A DNA stretch of 6,158 nucleotides from DATFLK01 sp035267815. Its GTDB lineage: Bacteria > Pseudomonadota > Zetaproteobacteria > Mariprofundales > Mariprofundaceae. A program made the position numbers and the translations under genes. The DNA is taken from NCBI GenBank assembly GCA_035267815.1, contig DATFLK010000062.1:1-6158 (forward strand), in the 5' to 3' direction. A model generated the notes under the pieces. It searched no databases and was not told the DNA's origin. It saw nothing but the letters and a program-made list of their open reading frames with translations. Positions 1 through 6,151 of this stretch are shown piece after piece. The stretch's first letter is position 1. Every line of letters begins with the position of its first letter.

Positions 1-1
1 C

Positions 2-772
2 GTCTGCCTGCGCTCCATCCAGTCCGGCTTCACGTCGGTGATGATGGACGGCTCGCTGATGCCGGACATGAAGACCCCCTCCACCTATGAGTACAACGTG
101 GAGACCACGCGTAAGGTGGTCGATATGGCCCATGCCGGCGGCGTCTCCGTCGAGGGTGAACTGGGCTGCCTGGGCTCCCTGGAGACGGGCGAGGCTGCCG
201 AGGAGGATGGCTCTGGTGCGGCCGGCAAGCTCTCCGAGGATCAGCTTCTGACCGATCCCGAAGAGGCCAAAGATTTCGTCGAGAAGACGGGCGTGGACGC
301 GCTGGCCATCGCCATCGGCACCTCCCACGGCGCCTACAAGTTCACCAAGCCGCCCACGGGTGCAATCCTGCGCATCGACCGGATCAAGGAGATCAACGCC
401 AAGCTGCCGAACACGCACCTTGTGATGCACGGCTCCTCCTCCGTACCGCAGGAGTGGCTGAAGATCATCAACGAGTACGGTGGCGACATGGGCGAGACCT
501 ACGGCGTGCCGGTCGAGGAGATCGTGGAGGGCATCAAGCACGGTGTTCGCAAGGTCAACATTGATACCGACCTGCGCATGGCCTCCACCGGCGCGGTGCG
601 CAAGTTCCTGGCCGAGAATGCGTCGAACTTCGATCCGCGCAAGTTCCTCAAGGCGTCCACCGACGCCATGAAGGAGGTCTGCAAGGCTCGCTACGAGGCC
701 TTCGGTTGTGCCGGTCATGCCTCCAAGATCAAGCCGATGCGTCTGGAGAACATGATCGACTACTACAACTAA
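2..772 (+). CDS. fba: Class II fructose-bisphosphate aldolase, Calvin-cycle type (5' end missing)
   Basis: Cleaves fructose 1,6-bisphosphate (and, in Calvin-cycle enzymes, can also condense to sedoheptulose 1,7-bisphosphate) in the cytoplasm using a catalytic zinc ion. The reading frame is open from base 2, so the gene starts outside the window; 256 residues remain, and family members are usually about 340-360 long, so roughly 90-100 N-terminal residues are missing. Visible family motifs: SVMMDGS near the start (the catalytic Asp region), GELGCLGSLETG, GTSHGAYK with a zinc-ligand His at 326-328, LVMHGSSSVP with another zinc-ligand His at 428-430, and the phosphate-binding NIDTDLR at 557-577. 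The GELGCLGSLETG insert and the overall match are typical of the Calvin-cycle subtype found beside cbb genes in autotrophs. Codons end almost always in G or C, consistent with high expression. A strong terminator follows at 787-828. The family call is very secure; the physiological role in carbon fixation is inferred from subtype. Confidence 0.95.
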   Translation, partial: VCLRSIQSGFTSVMMDGSLMPDMKTPSTYEYNVETTRKVVDMAHAGGVSVEGELGCLGSLETGEAAEEDGSGAAGKLSEDQLLTDPEEAKDFVEKTGVDALAIAIGTSHGAYKFTKPPTGAILRIDRIKEINAKLPNTHLVMHGSSSVPQEWLKIINEYGGDMGETYGVPVEEIVEGIKHGVRKVNIDTDLRMASTGAVRKFLAENASNFDPRKFLKASTDAMKEVCKARYEAFGCAGHASKIKPMRLENMIDYYN

Positions 773-786
773 GGATAGATCGATCC

Positions 787-828
787 GATCAAAAAGGGGG
801 GTGGCCGTCGGTCACCCCTTTTTTGATC
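787..828. terminator. Bidirectional intrinsic terminator between convergent genes
   Basis: The arms GATCAAAAA-GGGG-TG and CACCCCTTTTTTGATC pair into a long stem, with one G-T wobble, one bulged G and a short loop around 803-811. The T-run at 819-824 serves the plus strand (aldolase) and the A-run at 791-795 gives a U-run on the minus strand, so it also fits the 3' end of the deacetylase gene, whose stop codon lies 14 bases away. It starts 14 bases after the aldolase stop codon. Confidence 0.8.
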
Positions 829-841
829 CCTGACAAGGAGC

Positions 842-1954
842 CTACCGATCAGAGTCCTTCTGAATCACGAAGGCATCCCGATGAAATGCGGCCGCCGCGT
901 CGACTTCCCGCATGCCGGACTCTTTCGGAACAGCCGGCTCGCCGCCGGCGAGAACCTGCAGCACGGTGTGGGTACCGCGAGCCAACGATTCAAGGTTATA
1001 ACCTCCTTCCAGCACCATCACGAGGCGTCCATTGCAGTGCCGATCGGCCAAATCCCGCATGATACCTGCCATGGCACTGAACCCGTCGTAGCTGAGATTG
1101 AGGCACAGATCGAGCATATGGGCGTCAAACCCTGCCGAGACAAGTATCAGGTCCGGATCGAACCACTCTGCAGCCGGTACTAGAATCTCATTATATGCTT
1201 TCACCATTGCCATATCGCCCGTACCCGGAGGCAGAGCGACATTCACCGTTGTGCCTTCCCCGATACCTTCCCCCACCTCTTCCATACTCCCCGCACCGGG
1301 ATAAAAGGGAGCCTGTCGGTGGGTATCGAAAAACAGAACATTGGGATCGGCCCAGAAAATATCCTGGGTTCCGTTACCGTGATGGACATCCCAGTCCACC
1401 ACCAATACCCGCTCGCAACCAAGCTCGGCCTGAGCATGGGCGGCAGCCACAGCCACGTTATTGAACAGGCAGAATCCGCGTGCGCGCACGGCGGTCGCAT
1501 GGTGACCAGGAGGACGGCACAGGGCGAATGCACTTCTGCTCCGACCAGAGACCACAGCCTCGGTGGCAACAATGGCCGATCCCGCAGCGACCTCGGCCGC
1601 CTCCACGCTCCCAGGCGAAACAGCAGTCGTGTCGATATCCAGCCATGCTTGCTTGCCGCGAAGTTCATAGATGGAGTTGACATAGGAGCGGGTATGCACG
1701 CGACCGAGCTGTTCCGCCGTGGCCGCCCTACCGGTCTCGAACTGAATACCGGGGATCGGTTCATGCGATAAAAGATCGGTGATCGCCGTAATCCGTCCCG
1801 GATGTTCCGGATAGCTCCATTTGACCGTCAAACCGCTGAGCACCCCCCGCACCCGACTATCAAGTCGGCCGGGAAGAAAGGGTTCCTCAGCATTGGGGCG
1901 ATGCGCCAATACACGTTCGTCGTGGATGACAATCACTTCCCGATCACCGATCAA
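842..1954 (-). CDS. Histone deacetylase-family zinc amidohydrolase (AcuC/acetylpolyamine amidohydrolase-like)
   Basis: A complete 370-residue cytoplasmic enzyme of the arginase/deacetylase fold, expected to remove acetyl or similar acyl groups from an amine using zinc. All key residues are present: RPPGHH (His151-His152, the general acid/base pair), GFCLFNN (160-166), DWDVHHGNG with zinc ligands Asp189 and His191, SAGFDAH with zinc ligand Asp277, and EGGYN with the transition-state Tyr319. The N-terminal 45 residues come before the usual HPGR motif (51-54). After SAGFDAH the usual D-P-L-G-G type loop is shortened to D-L-C (282-284), so this rim of the active-site pocket differs from the norm. 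The residue matching the Glu gatekeeper of the polyamine deacetylase HDAC10 appears to be a hydrophobic residue here, which argues against an HDAC10-like polyamine preference. The start is TTG, chosen because of the AGGAGG site 6 bases upstream; GTG at codon 7 is the alternative. It is divergent from the ATP-grasp gene and convergent with the aldolase. Family is certain, substrate unknown. Confidence 0.92.
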   Translation of the reverse strand: MIGDREVIVIHDERVLAHRPNAEEPFLPGRLDSRVRGVLSGLTVKWSYPEHPGRITAITDLLSHEPIPGIQFETGRAATAEQLGRVHTRSYVNSIYELRGKQAWLDIDTTAVSPGSVEAAEVAAGSAIVATEAVVSGRSRSAFALCRPPGHHATAVRARGFCLFNNVAVAAAHAQAELGCERVLVVDWDVHHGNGTQDIFWADPNVLFFDTHRQAPFYPGAGSMEEVGEGIGEGTTVNVALPPGTGDMAMVKAYNEILVPAAEWFDPDLILVSAGFDAHMLDLCLNLSYDGFSAMAGIMRDLADRHCNGRLVMVLEGGYNLESLARGTHTVLQVLAGGEPAVPKESGMREVDAAAAFHRDAFVIQKDSDR

Positions 1955-1960
1955 ACCACC

Positions 1961-1966
1961 CCTCCT
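1961..1966 (-). promoter_or_regulatory. Ribosome binding site that decides the TTG start of the deacetylase gene
   Basis: On the minus strand AGGAGG lies 6 bases before TTG at 1954-1952. It is a full match to the Shine-Dalgarno consensus at good spacing, and there is no ATG in frame near the N-terminus, so TTG is the best start. Confidence 0.75.
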
Positions 1967-2019
1967 GTCGTCATACGTCCAACGGGTAATAACTTTTCGT
2001 ATGTTCGTAAACAGTGTAA

Positions 2020-2038
2020 AGCATAGCAGATATGCTAT
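2020..2038. repeat. Inverted repeat with overlapping -10-like elements, possible operator
   Basis: Two overlapping inverted repeats share this stretch: AGCATA (2020-2025) with TATGCT (2031-2036), and ATAGCA (2023-2028) with TGCTAT (2033-2038), spacer GATA. The symmetry puts TATGCT, a 4-of-6 match to the -10 consensus, on both strands pointing outward. A protein bound here could control both divergent genes at once. It is short and AT-rich, so chance is possible. Confidence 0.3.
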
Positions 2039-2122
2039 CCCTTCCTCTCAGAGCCATACGCCACAAACGCCTAAAAACCGGGTGCCTATCGTTTCCGACA
2101 CAAGAGGTATACGCTGTGAATT

Positions 2123-2220
2123 GGGGTGTTGAATTGGCACGGAGAATAGAGATCTCCCATGCAAATAGACAGTGCATCAACACCCTCGAAAGTACGCAGG
2201 GGCAGCAAGGGAGCCCCTGC
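2123..2220 (+). promoter_or_regulatory. Structured 5' leader of the ATP-grasp/papain-like operon
   Basis: Two consecutive stem-loops precede the ribosome binding site. The first pairs GGGGTGTTGA (2123-2132) with TCAACACCCT (2177-2186), ten pairs including one G-U. After a small internal loop it continues as GCAC (2137-2140) with GTGC (2172-2175), and inside lies GGAGA (2141-2145) with TCTCC (2153-2157). The second is a perfect eight-pair stem, GCAGGGGC (2196-2203) with GCCCCTGC (2213-2220), with a nine-base loop. It ends ten bases before the Shine-Dalgarno sequence and has no U-run, so it is not a terminator. I do not recognise a known riboswitch or leader family. It acts in RNA only if transcription begins upstream of 2123, which is not shown. 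Confidence 0.35.
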
Positions 2221-2229
2221 CAGAGACCC

Positions 2230-2235
2230 AGGAGG
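2230..2235 (+). promoter_or_regulatory. Ribosome binding site that decides the ATP-grasp start
   Basis: AGGAGG ends 5 bases before ATG 2241. The frame is open further upstream to a GTG at 2172, but nothing like a Shine-Dalgarno sequence precedes that codon and the extra 23 residues are low-quality and overlap the leader stem-loops. Confidence 0.8.
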
Positions 2236-2240
2236 TTGAT

Positions 2241-3467
2241 ATGACGGAAAAGAATCCCGAGAAGGGATATATAGCCCTGTTGGGTTGGAGCCTGAATGCC
2301 ATCGATGCGGTGGACCGTTTCGACCGGCGCTACGTCGTCGTGGCTCCGGACTGGGCGGAAGCATACGCCAAGGAGCATGACATCCCGTTCATCACCTGGA
2401 ACTTCGAGCGCCTGAACGACCGCTCTTTCGAAATCGCGCAACTCCTCAAGGACAAAGGCGTGGATATCGCCATCCCCCTGTTTGAGGAGACCGTTGAGTG
2501 GGCTGGCGCGATCAATTCAGTACTGCTTGATAATCCGCGGCTGTTCGGACAATCGATCCTGTTTCGCGACAAGGCCCTCATGAAACGCCGGGCCCAGCTC
2601 GGCGGCATTCGTGTCGGGGTATTCGAGGAGGCTCGCGACAAGGAGGACGTCATCCGCTTCCTCAAACGCGTCAATCAGACACTACTGAAACTGGACGGTG
2701 ATCCGAACGACCCCATTCATCTGAAGGCCTTCGACAAGGCAGGGTGTCTCGGACATCGCGTCATTCGCACACCGGACGAGGTGGATAACATCCCCGAAGA
2801 AGAGTTTCCCGTCCTGATGGAGAGCCATTTGGACGGCTGGGAGTTCGCGGTGGAGGCGTGGATCCACAACGGCAAGATTCGCTTCCTCAATATCTCCGAA
2901 TACGTCTCGCTAGGCTATTCGGTATTCGTCCCGGCCTCGCCCGAGCTGGAGAGCTATCGCCCCGCCATCCGGCAGCAGATCGAAAAGCTGATCAAGACAT
3001 TCGATATCAAGTTCGGCTTTATCCATCCGGAGTATTTCGTCACCAGCGACGGCGAGATGTACTTCGGAGAGGTTGCCTACCGTCCGCCCGGCTTCAAGGT
3101 GTTCGAGTTGCTGGAGCGTGCCTATGGTTTCAATGCCTATCAGGGACTCGTACTGGCATTCGATCCGAAAACCACGGAAGAAGAGATTGAGGCATTCTTT
3201 CCCCGCGAGGTGGTGGATGCCAAAGGTTATGCCGGCTGTTTCGGCGTTTATCCCCGCCTTCGTGTGGTCAGCAAACTGGAGATCCCTCGCGAGACAGAGG
3301 AGCATGAATACTTCGTCTACCATGAACTGACCGAGCCACAGGAGCAGACCGTGACCAAACGGACTGCATTCGGCACCCATTGGGGGCTCGTCTACTTTTT
3401 CGGAGATGATCCACACGTGATGTGGGATCTTCTTAAGCATCAGGAAGAGCTGGATTTCTATGTCTGA
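2241..3467 (+). CDS. ATP-grasp domain ligase, substrate unknown
   Basis: A 408-residue cytoplasmic protein of the ATP-grasp superfamily, enzymes that activate a carboxylate as an acyl phosphate and join it to an amine or other nucleophile. Residues 9-105 form an alternating beta/alpha segment like the usual pre-ATP-grasp domain. FRDKALMK (108-115) is the common entry to the nucleotide-binding part. HLKAFDKAGCLG (160-171) looks like the ATP-binding Lys162 followed by the glycine loop. FPVLMES (189-195) is the hinge strand that contacts adenine. HPEYF (262-266) and FGEVAYRPPG (275-284) supply the Mg-binding Glu264 and Glu277 and Arg281. Asn usually found two residues after the second Glu (EVN) is Ala279 here. 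About 120 residues follow the core (285-408) with no recognised motif. The ATG follows AGGAGG. The papain-like gene starts 46 bases after its stop codon, so the two are very likely one operon. Superfamily call is strong. The product could be an amino-acid, peptide or amine ligase; I cannot choose. Confidence 0.87.
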   Translation: MTEKNPEKGYIALLGWSLNAIDAVDRFDRRYVVVAPDWAEAYAKEHDIPFITWNFERLNDRSFEIAQLLKDKGVDIAIPLFEETVEWAGAINSVLLDNPRLFGQSILFRDKALMKRRAQLGGIRVGVFEEARDKEDVIRFLKRVNQTLLKLDGDPNDPIHLKAFDKAGCLGHRVIRTPDEVDNIPEEEFPVLMESHLDGWEFAVEAWIHNGKIRFLNISEYVSLGYSVFVPASPELESYRPAIRQQIEKLIKTFDIKFGFIHPEYFVTSDGEMYFGEVAYRPPGFKVFELLERAYGFNAYQGLVLAFDPKTTEEEIEAFFPREVVDAKGYAGCFGVYPRLRVVSKLEIPRETEEHEYFVYHELTEPQEQTVTKRTAFGTHWGLVYFFGDDPHVMWDLLKHQEELDFYV

Positions 3468-3513
3468 ACCGCTTTGTATGTGGCATGGGCATACCGTTCC
3501 TCCGGAGGTGTAA

Positions 3514-5502
3514 ATGGATGCTGACTCCCTGACGCGGAAAACAAGCGATACGGAACAGTGTCAGCAATTGAGTCGGAAACTCGACGAGGCTGTTGCACGA
3601 CTTGCACAAACAAGCGATTTCGCCAAAGGGACACGCAGTGGCGAAGTCATGGCGTTGGTTCATCGTCTTTTTCGGCTTCCCTGTGGAATTGATATGCTGT
3701 ACGAGCGGGTCGCCGAACTCGAAGAAGCCGGCATCTTCGCCGGTTCGGACTGGGCGCATCCAGAGATCCTGCAACCGGGACTAGCCATGCATACATTGCG
3801 CACGGGCGATGAGGAGATCGTTGTCGTGGAGTGCCTCAGTGAGATCAGGCTCCTAGCGATCGCACGGGAGGACTACTTTCATCCTGCAATCACATCGGAA
3901 CATGCTCGACACTTCTTGGCCCAGGTTCTGGCACTGAATCTGGATTTCCTGTTCGAGCATGGCAGCGAAGCAGAGCGCGCACGGCGGCCGGACACGACTT
4001 CGATGGTGCGGGAACTCTACCACTACCTGATCGATCATATCGGCTACGAGAACATCTTGGACCAGTTGATCGAAGAGGTCTGGCGTATCCTCGCACAGCG
4101 GCCAATTCAGTTGGATAGCGTCAAGGAGATGGTCACCCGGATGGCCGTATGCCTCAATGCTCCCGACATCGACATGGGAAGCGCAGGGCGCGGAGCAGAT
4201 CGGCTGGTCAGCGCCCTCTACGGCCCGACTAACGGTACGCGCGAAGACCCCGGCCTGGCTCTCTATGCCGAGCGCCTTGAATCGATGGACGAGAGCGCCC
4301 TGCAGCAGGAGGCATCGGGATTCTCGCGTGCCATGCACGATACCGGCTTGGTATCGCCCTATCACCCACTTTTCCTCCGCCATATCTGCTGTGGTCAGCG
4401 TGACGATCTGTTAACCACCGCGCTGGGCTTGAGCGGAACCGGCCGGGATGCCCTGCTCTGCTACCAGCAACTGGTGCATACACTGATTAGAGAGGCTATT
4501 TTTCCGGAGACCAGCCAATCGGTTTACGGGCTCGCCCTGTTCCTCGAACGCGGAAGCCTCTACCAGCCTCCTGTCGCACCGGCACTATGGCGCCAAATCG
4601 CACTGCCACTCTCCAAAATCAACAAGGCGGCACTGACTCGCGTCTTCGGCAATGCCCAAGCGCCGCGAGTCTTTCTGTTAGCCGGTGTACTGAATATGCT
4701 CGGCCAACCTCTCGGTATTGGTCAGGGGAACAATCCGACCTGTCAGGCGGCCCGGGCACTCTCCATGTGGTCCTACAACGACCCCGATTATCTGTTGCAG
4801 ATGATTGCCTGGGCAGCGCGCGACGACGAAATCGTGATGCACTTTGAAGGGCAGCGTATCTCATCCATGGCTTTGGCGGACGACAATGCAGCCGCGCCGA
4901 TCGATGTGGATCCGGTTTCCGTCATTCTGGTACCCCATCTGGACCGGATTTATACGAAGATGGGCGGACTCTGCGAGACAAGGGAAGAGGATCCGCACTG
5001 TTGGATCAATCCGGAATTCCACGGCTGGTGGGTCGGGCGCGGATTCCGTATCGCGGTCTACGTCTCGACAGGAGAGCTGCGGGAATACGAGGATTTCATT
5101 CGGCACTTCTATGCCGTCTATCACCCCTTCTATAACGGTAACCAGCCGCTGATCCACCCGCAACCGGCCGGCATTGCCGCCACCGACAGCGCGGCCCGCT
5201 TCGTGGGGTGGCATGCCATTACCATCCTGCGGGTCGCGCTCGATCAGGAGGGTGAGGTACGGGTCTATTTCTTCAATCCGAACAACGATAGCGGCCAGGA
5301 CTGGGGAGAGAACGTGATCGTCTCGACCGAAGGGTACGGGGAGCGTTACGGTGAGTCCTCCCTGCCCGTGGGGGAGTTTGCATCCCGTCTCTACCTCTTC
5401 CATTTCGACCCGCTTGAACGCGGATTCGCCGATCGTGTACCGGAGGAAGATATCCGGAACGTGATCGCACAGGCACGGCTAAGCTGGGCTGCGGAACGTT
5501 AA
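3514..5502 (+). CDS. Papain-like cysteine peptidase/transglutaminase-fold protein with unrecognised N-terminal half
   Basis: A 662-residue protein with no signal peptide or membrane segment, so probably cytoplasmic. The C-terminal third shows a papain-like active site in the standard order: QGNNPTC (404-410) with Gln404 and Cys410 six residues apart, the same spacing as the oxyanion Gln19 and nucleophile Cys25 of papain; GWHAI with His567; and VYFFNPN with Asn588. The codons are at 4741-4743 (Cys), 5212-5214 (His) and 5275-5277 (Asn). NPNNDSGQDWG (588-598) after the third residue looks strongly constrained. Residues 1-390 appear mostly helical and match no family I know. The start is ATG 3514, five bases after GGAGG (3504-3508). 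This Shine-Dalgarno sequence lies in a perfect ten-base palindrome (3499-3508). It follows the ATP-grasp gene by 46 bases without a terminator, suggesting joint action. It might hydrolyse or transfer an amide bond, perhaps one made by the ligase. The fold and triad are inferred from motif spacing; the activity is a guess. Confidence 0.75.
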   Translation: MDADSLTRKTSDTEQCQQLSRKLDEAVARLAQTSDFAKGTRSGEVMALVHRLFRLPCGIDMLYERVAELEEAGIFAGSDWAHPEILQPGLAMHTLRTGDEEIVVVECLSEIRLLAIAREDYFHPAITSEHARHFLAQVLALNLDFLFEHGSEAERARRPDTTSMVRELYHYLIDHIGYENILDQLIEEVWRILAQRPIQLDSVKEMVTRMAVCLNAPDIDMGSAGRGADRLVSALYGPTNGTREDPGLALYAERLESMDESALQQEASGFSRAMHDTGLVSPYHPLFLRHICCGQRDDLLTTALGLSGTGRDALLCYQQLVHTLIREAIFPETSQSVYGLALFLERGSLYQPPVAPALWRQIALPLSKINKAALTRVFGNAQAPRVFLLAGVLNMLGQPLGIGQGNNPTCQAARALSMWSYNDPDYLLQMIAWAARDDEIVMHFEGQRISSMALADDNAAAPIDVDPVSVILVPHLDRIYTKMGGLCETREEDPHCWINPEFHGWWVGRGFRIAVYVSTGELREYEDFIRHFYAVYHPFYNGNQPLIHPQPAGIAATDSAARFVGWHAITILRVALDQEGEVRVYFFNPNNDSGQDWGENVIVSTEGYGERYGESSLPVGEFASRLYLFHFDPLERGFADRVPEEDIRNVIAQARLSWAAER

Positions 5503-5521
5503 ACGGACAAACGCCGGCAAC

Positions 5522-6151
5522 TCAGAAGCGGATGCCCTGGATGCCGGCGATCACCATCTGCGTGCCGATCACGGCCAGAATAAGTCCCATCAGGCGCGTC
5601 ACGACATTGATCCCGCCCTTGCCGATAAACCGGACCATCCGCTGTCCGGTCAGAAACAGGATATAGGTCACGAGGCAGAGCAGCGCAAACGCGGCGATCG
5701 TGATTGCGGTCTTGGTGCTGCTGCCGGTGGAGGAGAAGTTGATCGCCGTCGCGAGCGTGCCCGGTCCGGCAAGGATCGGCATGGCCAGCGGCGATATCGC
5801 CACCCCCAGCTCGGCCTGACGCGTATCCGCATTATCCTCGGCGCTGGGGTTATGCACCCGTGAGGGGGCGCCGTGCAACATCTGGAAGCCTACCAGTGCA
5901 ACCAGCACCCCGCCGGCGATGCGGAAGGCCGGCATGGTGATGCCGAAGAGAGCGAAGATCGATTTCCCGAACAGACAGAAGCCCAGAACGATCAGAAAAG
6001 CGACCAGCACCGACTTGAAGGCAACCTGCCGCTTGACCGCTGGCGAATCCCCCTCCGTCAGACTGATAAAGAGCGGCGTGTTGGCCACGGGGTTCATGAT
6101 GGCGAAGAAGGCCATCACGACGGTAATCGTATGGTGCAGCAATCCGGTCAT
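5522..6151 (-). CDS. MarC/YhgN-family integral membrane protein
   Basis: A 209-residue inner-membrane protein of the MarC family (UPF0056), close in length to E. coli YhgN (about 197). About six hydrophobic segments are visible, near residues 5-30, 44-64, 68-92, 115-138, 149-168 and 182-205. The two family signatures are present: NPVANTPLFISLT (20-32) near the first segment and SPLAMPILAGPGT (120-132) in the second half, which reflect the internal duplication of the family. A polar loop rich in charged residues and Asn lies at about 93-113. The biochemical function of the family is not established; the old link of MarC to multiple antibiotic resistance was not upheld. ATG at 6151 has only AGG directly next to it, too close to act as a Shine-Dalgarno sequence, so the real signal may lie beyond the window or the start may differ. 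It converges with the papain-like gene, stop codons 19 bases apart, and is probably unrelated to it. Confidence 0.92.
   Translation of the reverse strand: MTGLLHHTITVVMAFFAIMNPVANTPLFISLTEGDSPAVKRQVAFKSVLVAFLIVLGFCLFGKSIFALFGITMPAFRIAGGVLVALVGFQMLHGAPSRVHNPSAEDNADTRQAELGVAISPLAMPILAGPGTLATAINFSSTGSSTKTAITIAAFALLCLVTYILFLTGQRMVRFIGKGGINVVTRLMGLILAVIGTQMVIAGIQGIRF

Larger units (their letters stand above)
1967..2229. promoter_or_regulatory. Divergent intergenic control region between the deacetylase and ATP-grasp genes
   Basis: No supported gene lies here; the open frames crossing it lack ribosome binding sites and family motifs. Going left to right it holds a direct repeat TTCGTA at 1996-2001 and 2004-2009 (8-base period), an inverted repeat at 2020-2038 with a TATGCT hexamer on each strand, and two stem-loops at 2123-2186 and 2196-2220. 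A plus-strand promoter may be TAAACA (2008-2013), 17-base spacer, TATGCT (2031-2036), four of six matches in each hexamer, which would give a leader of about 200 bases. On the minus strand TGC-TATGCT (2028-2020) resembles an extended -10 element, giving a leader of about 60 bases, but no good -35 is seen. That the region controls both genes follows from its position; the exact promoters are tentative. Confidence 0.5.

Noticed and set aside
1319..1771. Plus-strand 150-residue open frame antisense to the deacetylase gene
   Set aside because: It lies wholly opposite a gene with clear catalytic motifs and shows no family motif or good ribosome binding site of its own. The other long frames overlapping the genes in this window were rejected for the same reason.
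2134..2153. TTGGCACG, a perfect sigma-54 -24 element, upstream of the ATP-grasp gene
   Set aside because: At the required distance the -12 element reads ATAG and not TTGC, so the nearly invariant GC is absent. The same bases are also part of the leader stem.
2172..2240. Extended N-terminus of the ATP-grasp protein from GTG 2172
   Set aside because: No ribosome binding site precedes it, it overlaps the leader stem-loops, and ATG 2241 has an excellent AGGAGG.
1971..2441. Minus-strand 156-residue open frame across the divergent intergenic region
   Set aside because: It runs opposite the ATP-grasp start and the regulatory region, has no recognisable motif, and would read through the putative promoters.
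3499..3508. Ten-base perfect palindrome CCTCCGGAGG before the papain-like gene, possible operator
   Set aside because: It consists largely of the Shine-Dalgarno sequence itself, has no loop to form a hairpin, and sits inside an operon where an operator is unlikely.
5512..5549. Inverted repeat CGCCGGCA / TGCCGGCG at the junction of the papain-like and MarC genes, possible terminator
   Set aside because: The perfect eight-base arms are separated by a 22-base loop, one arm lies in the MarC coding end, and only a weak T-rich stretch follows on the minus strand. Not convincing as an intrinsic terminator.
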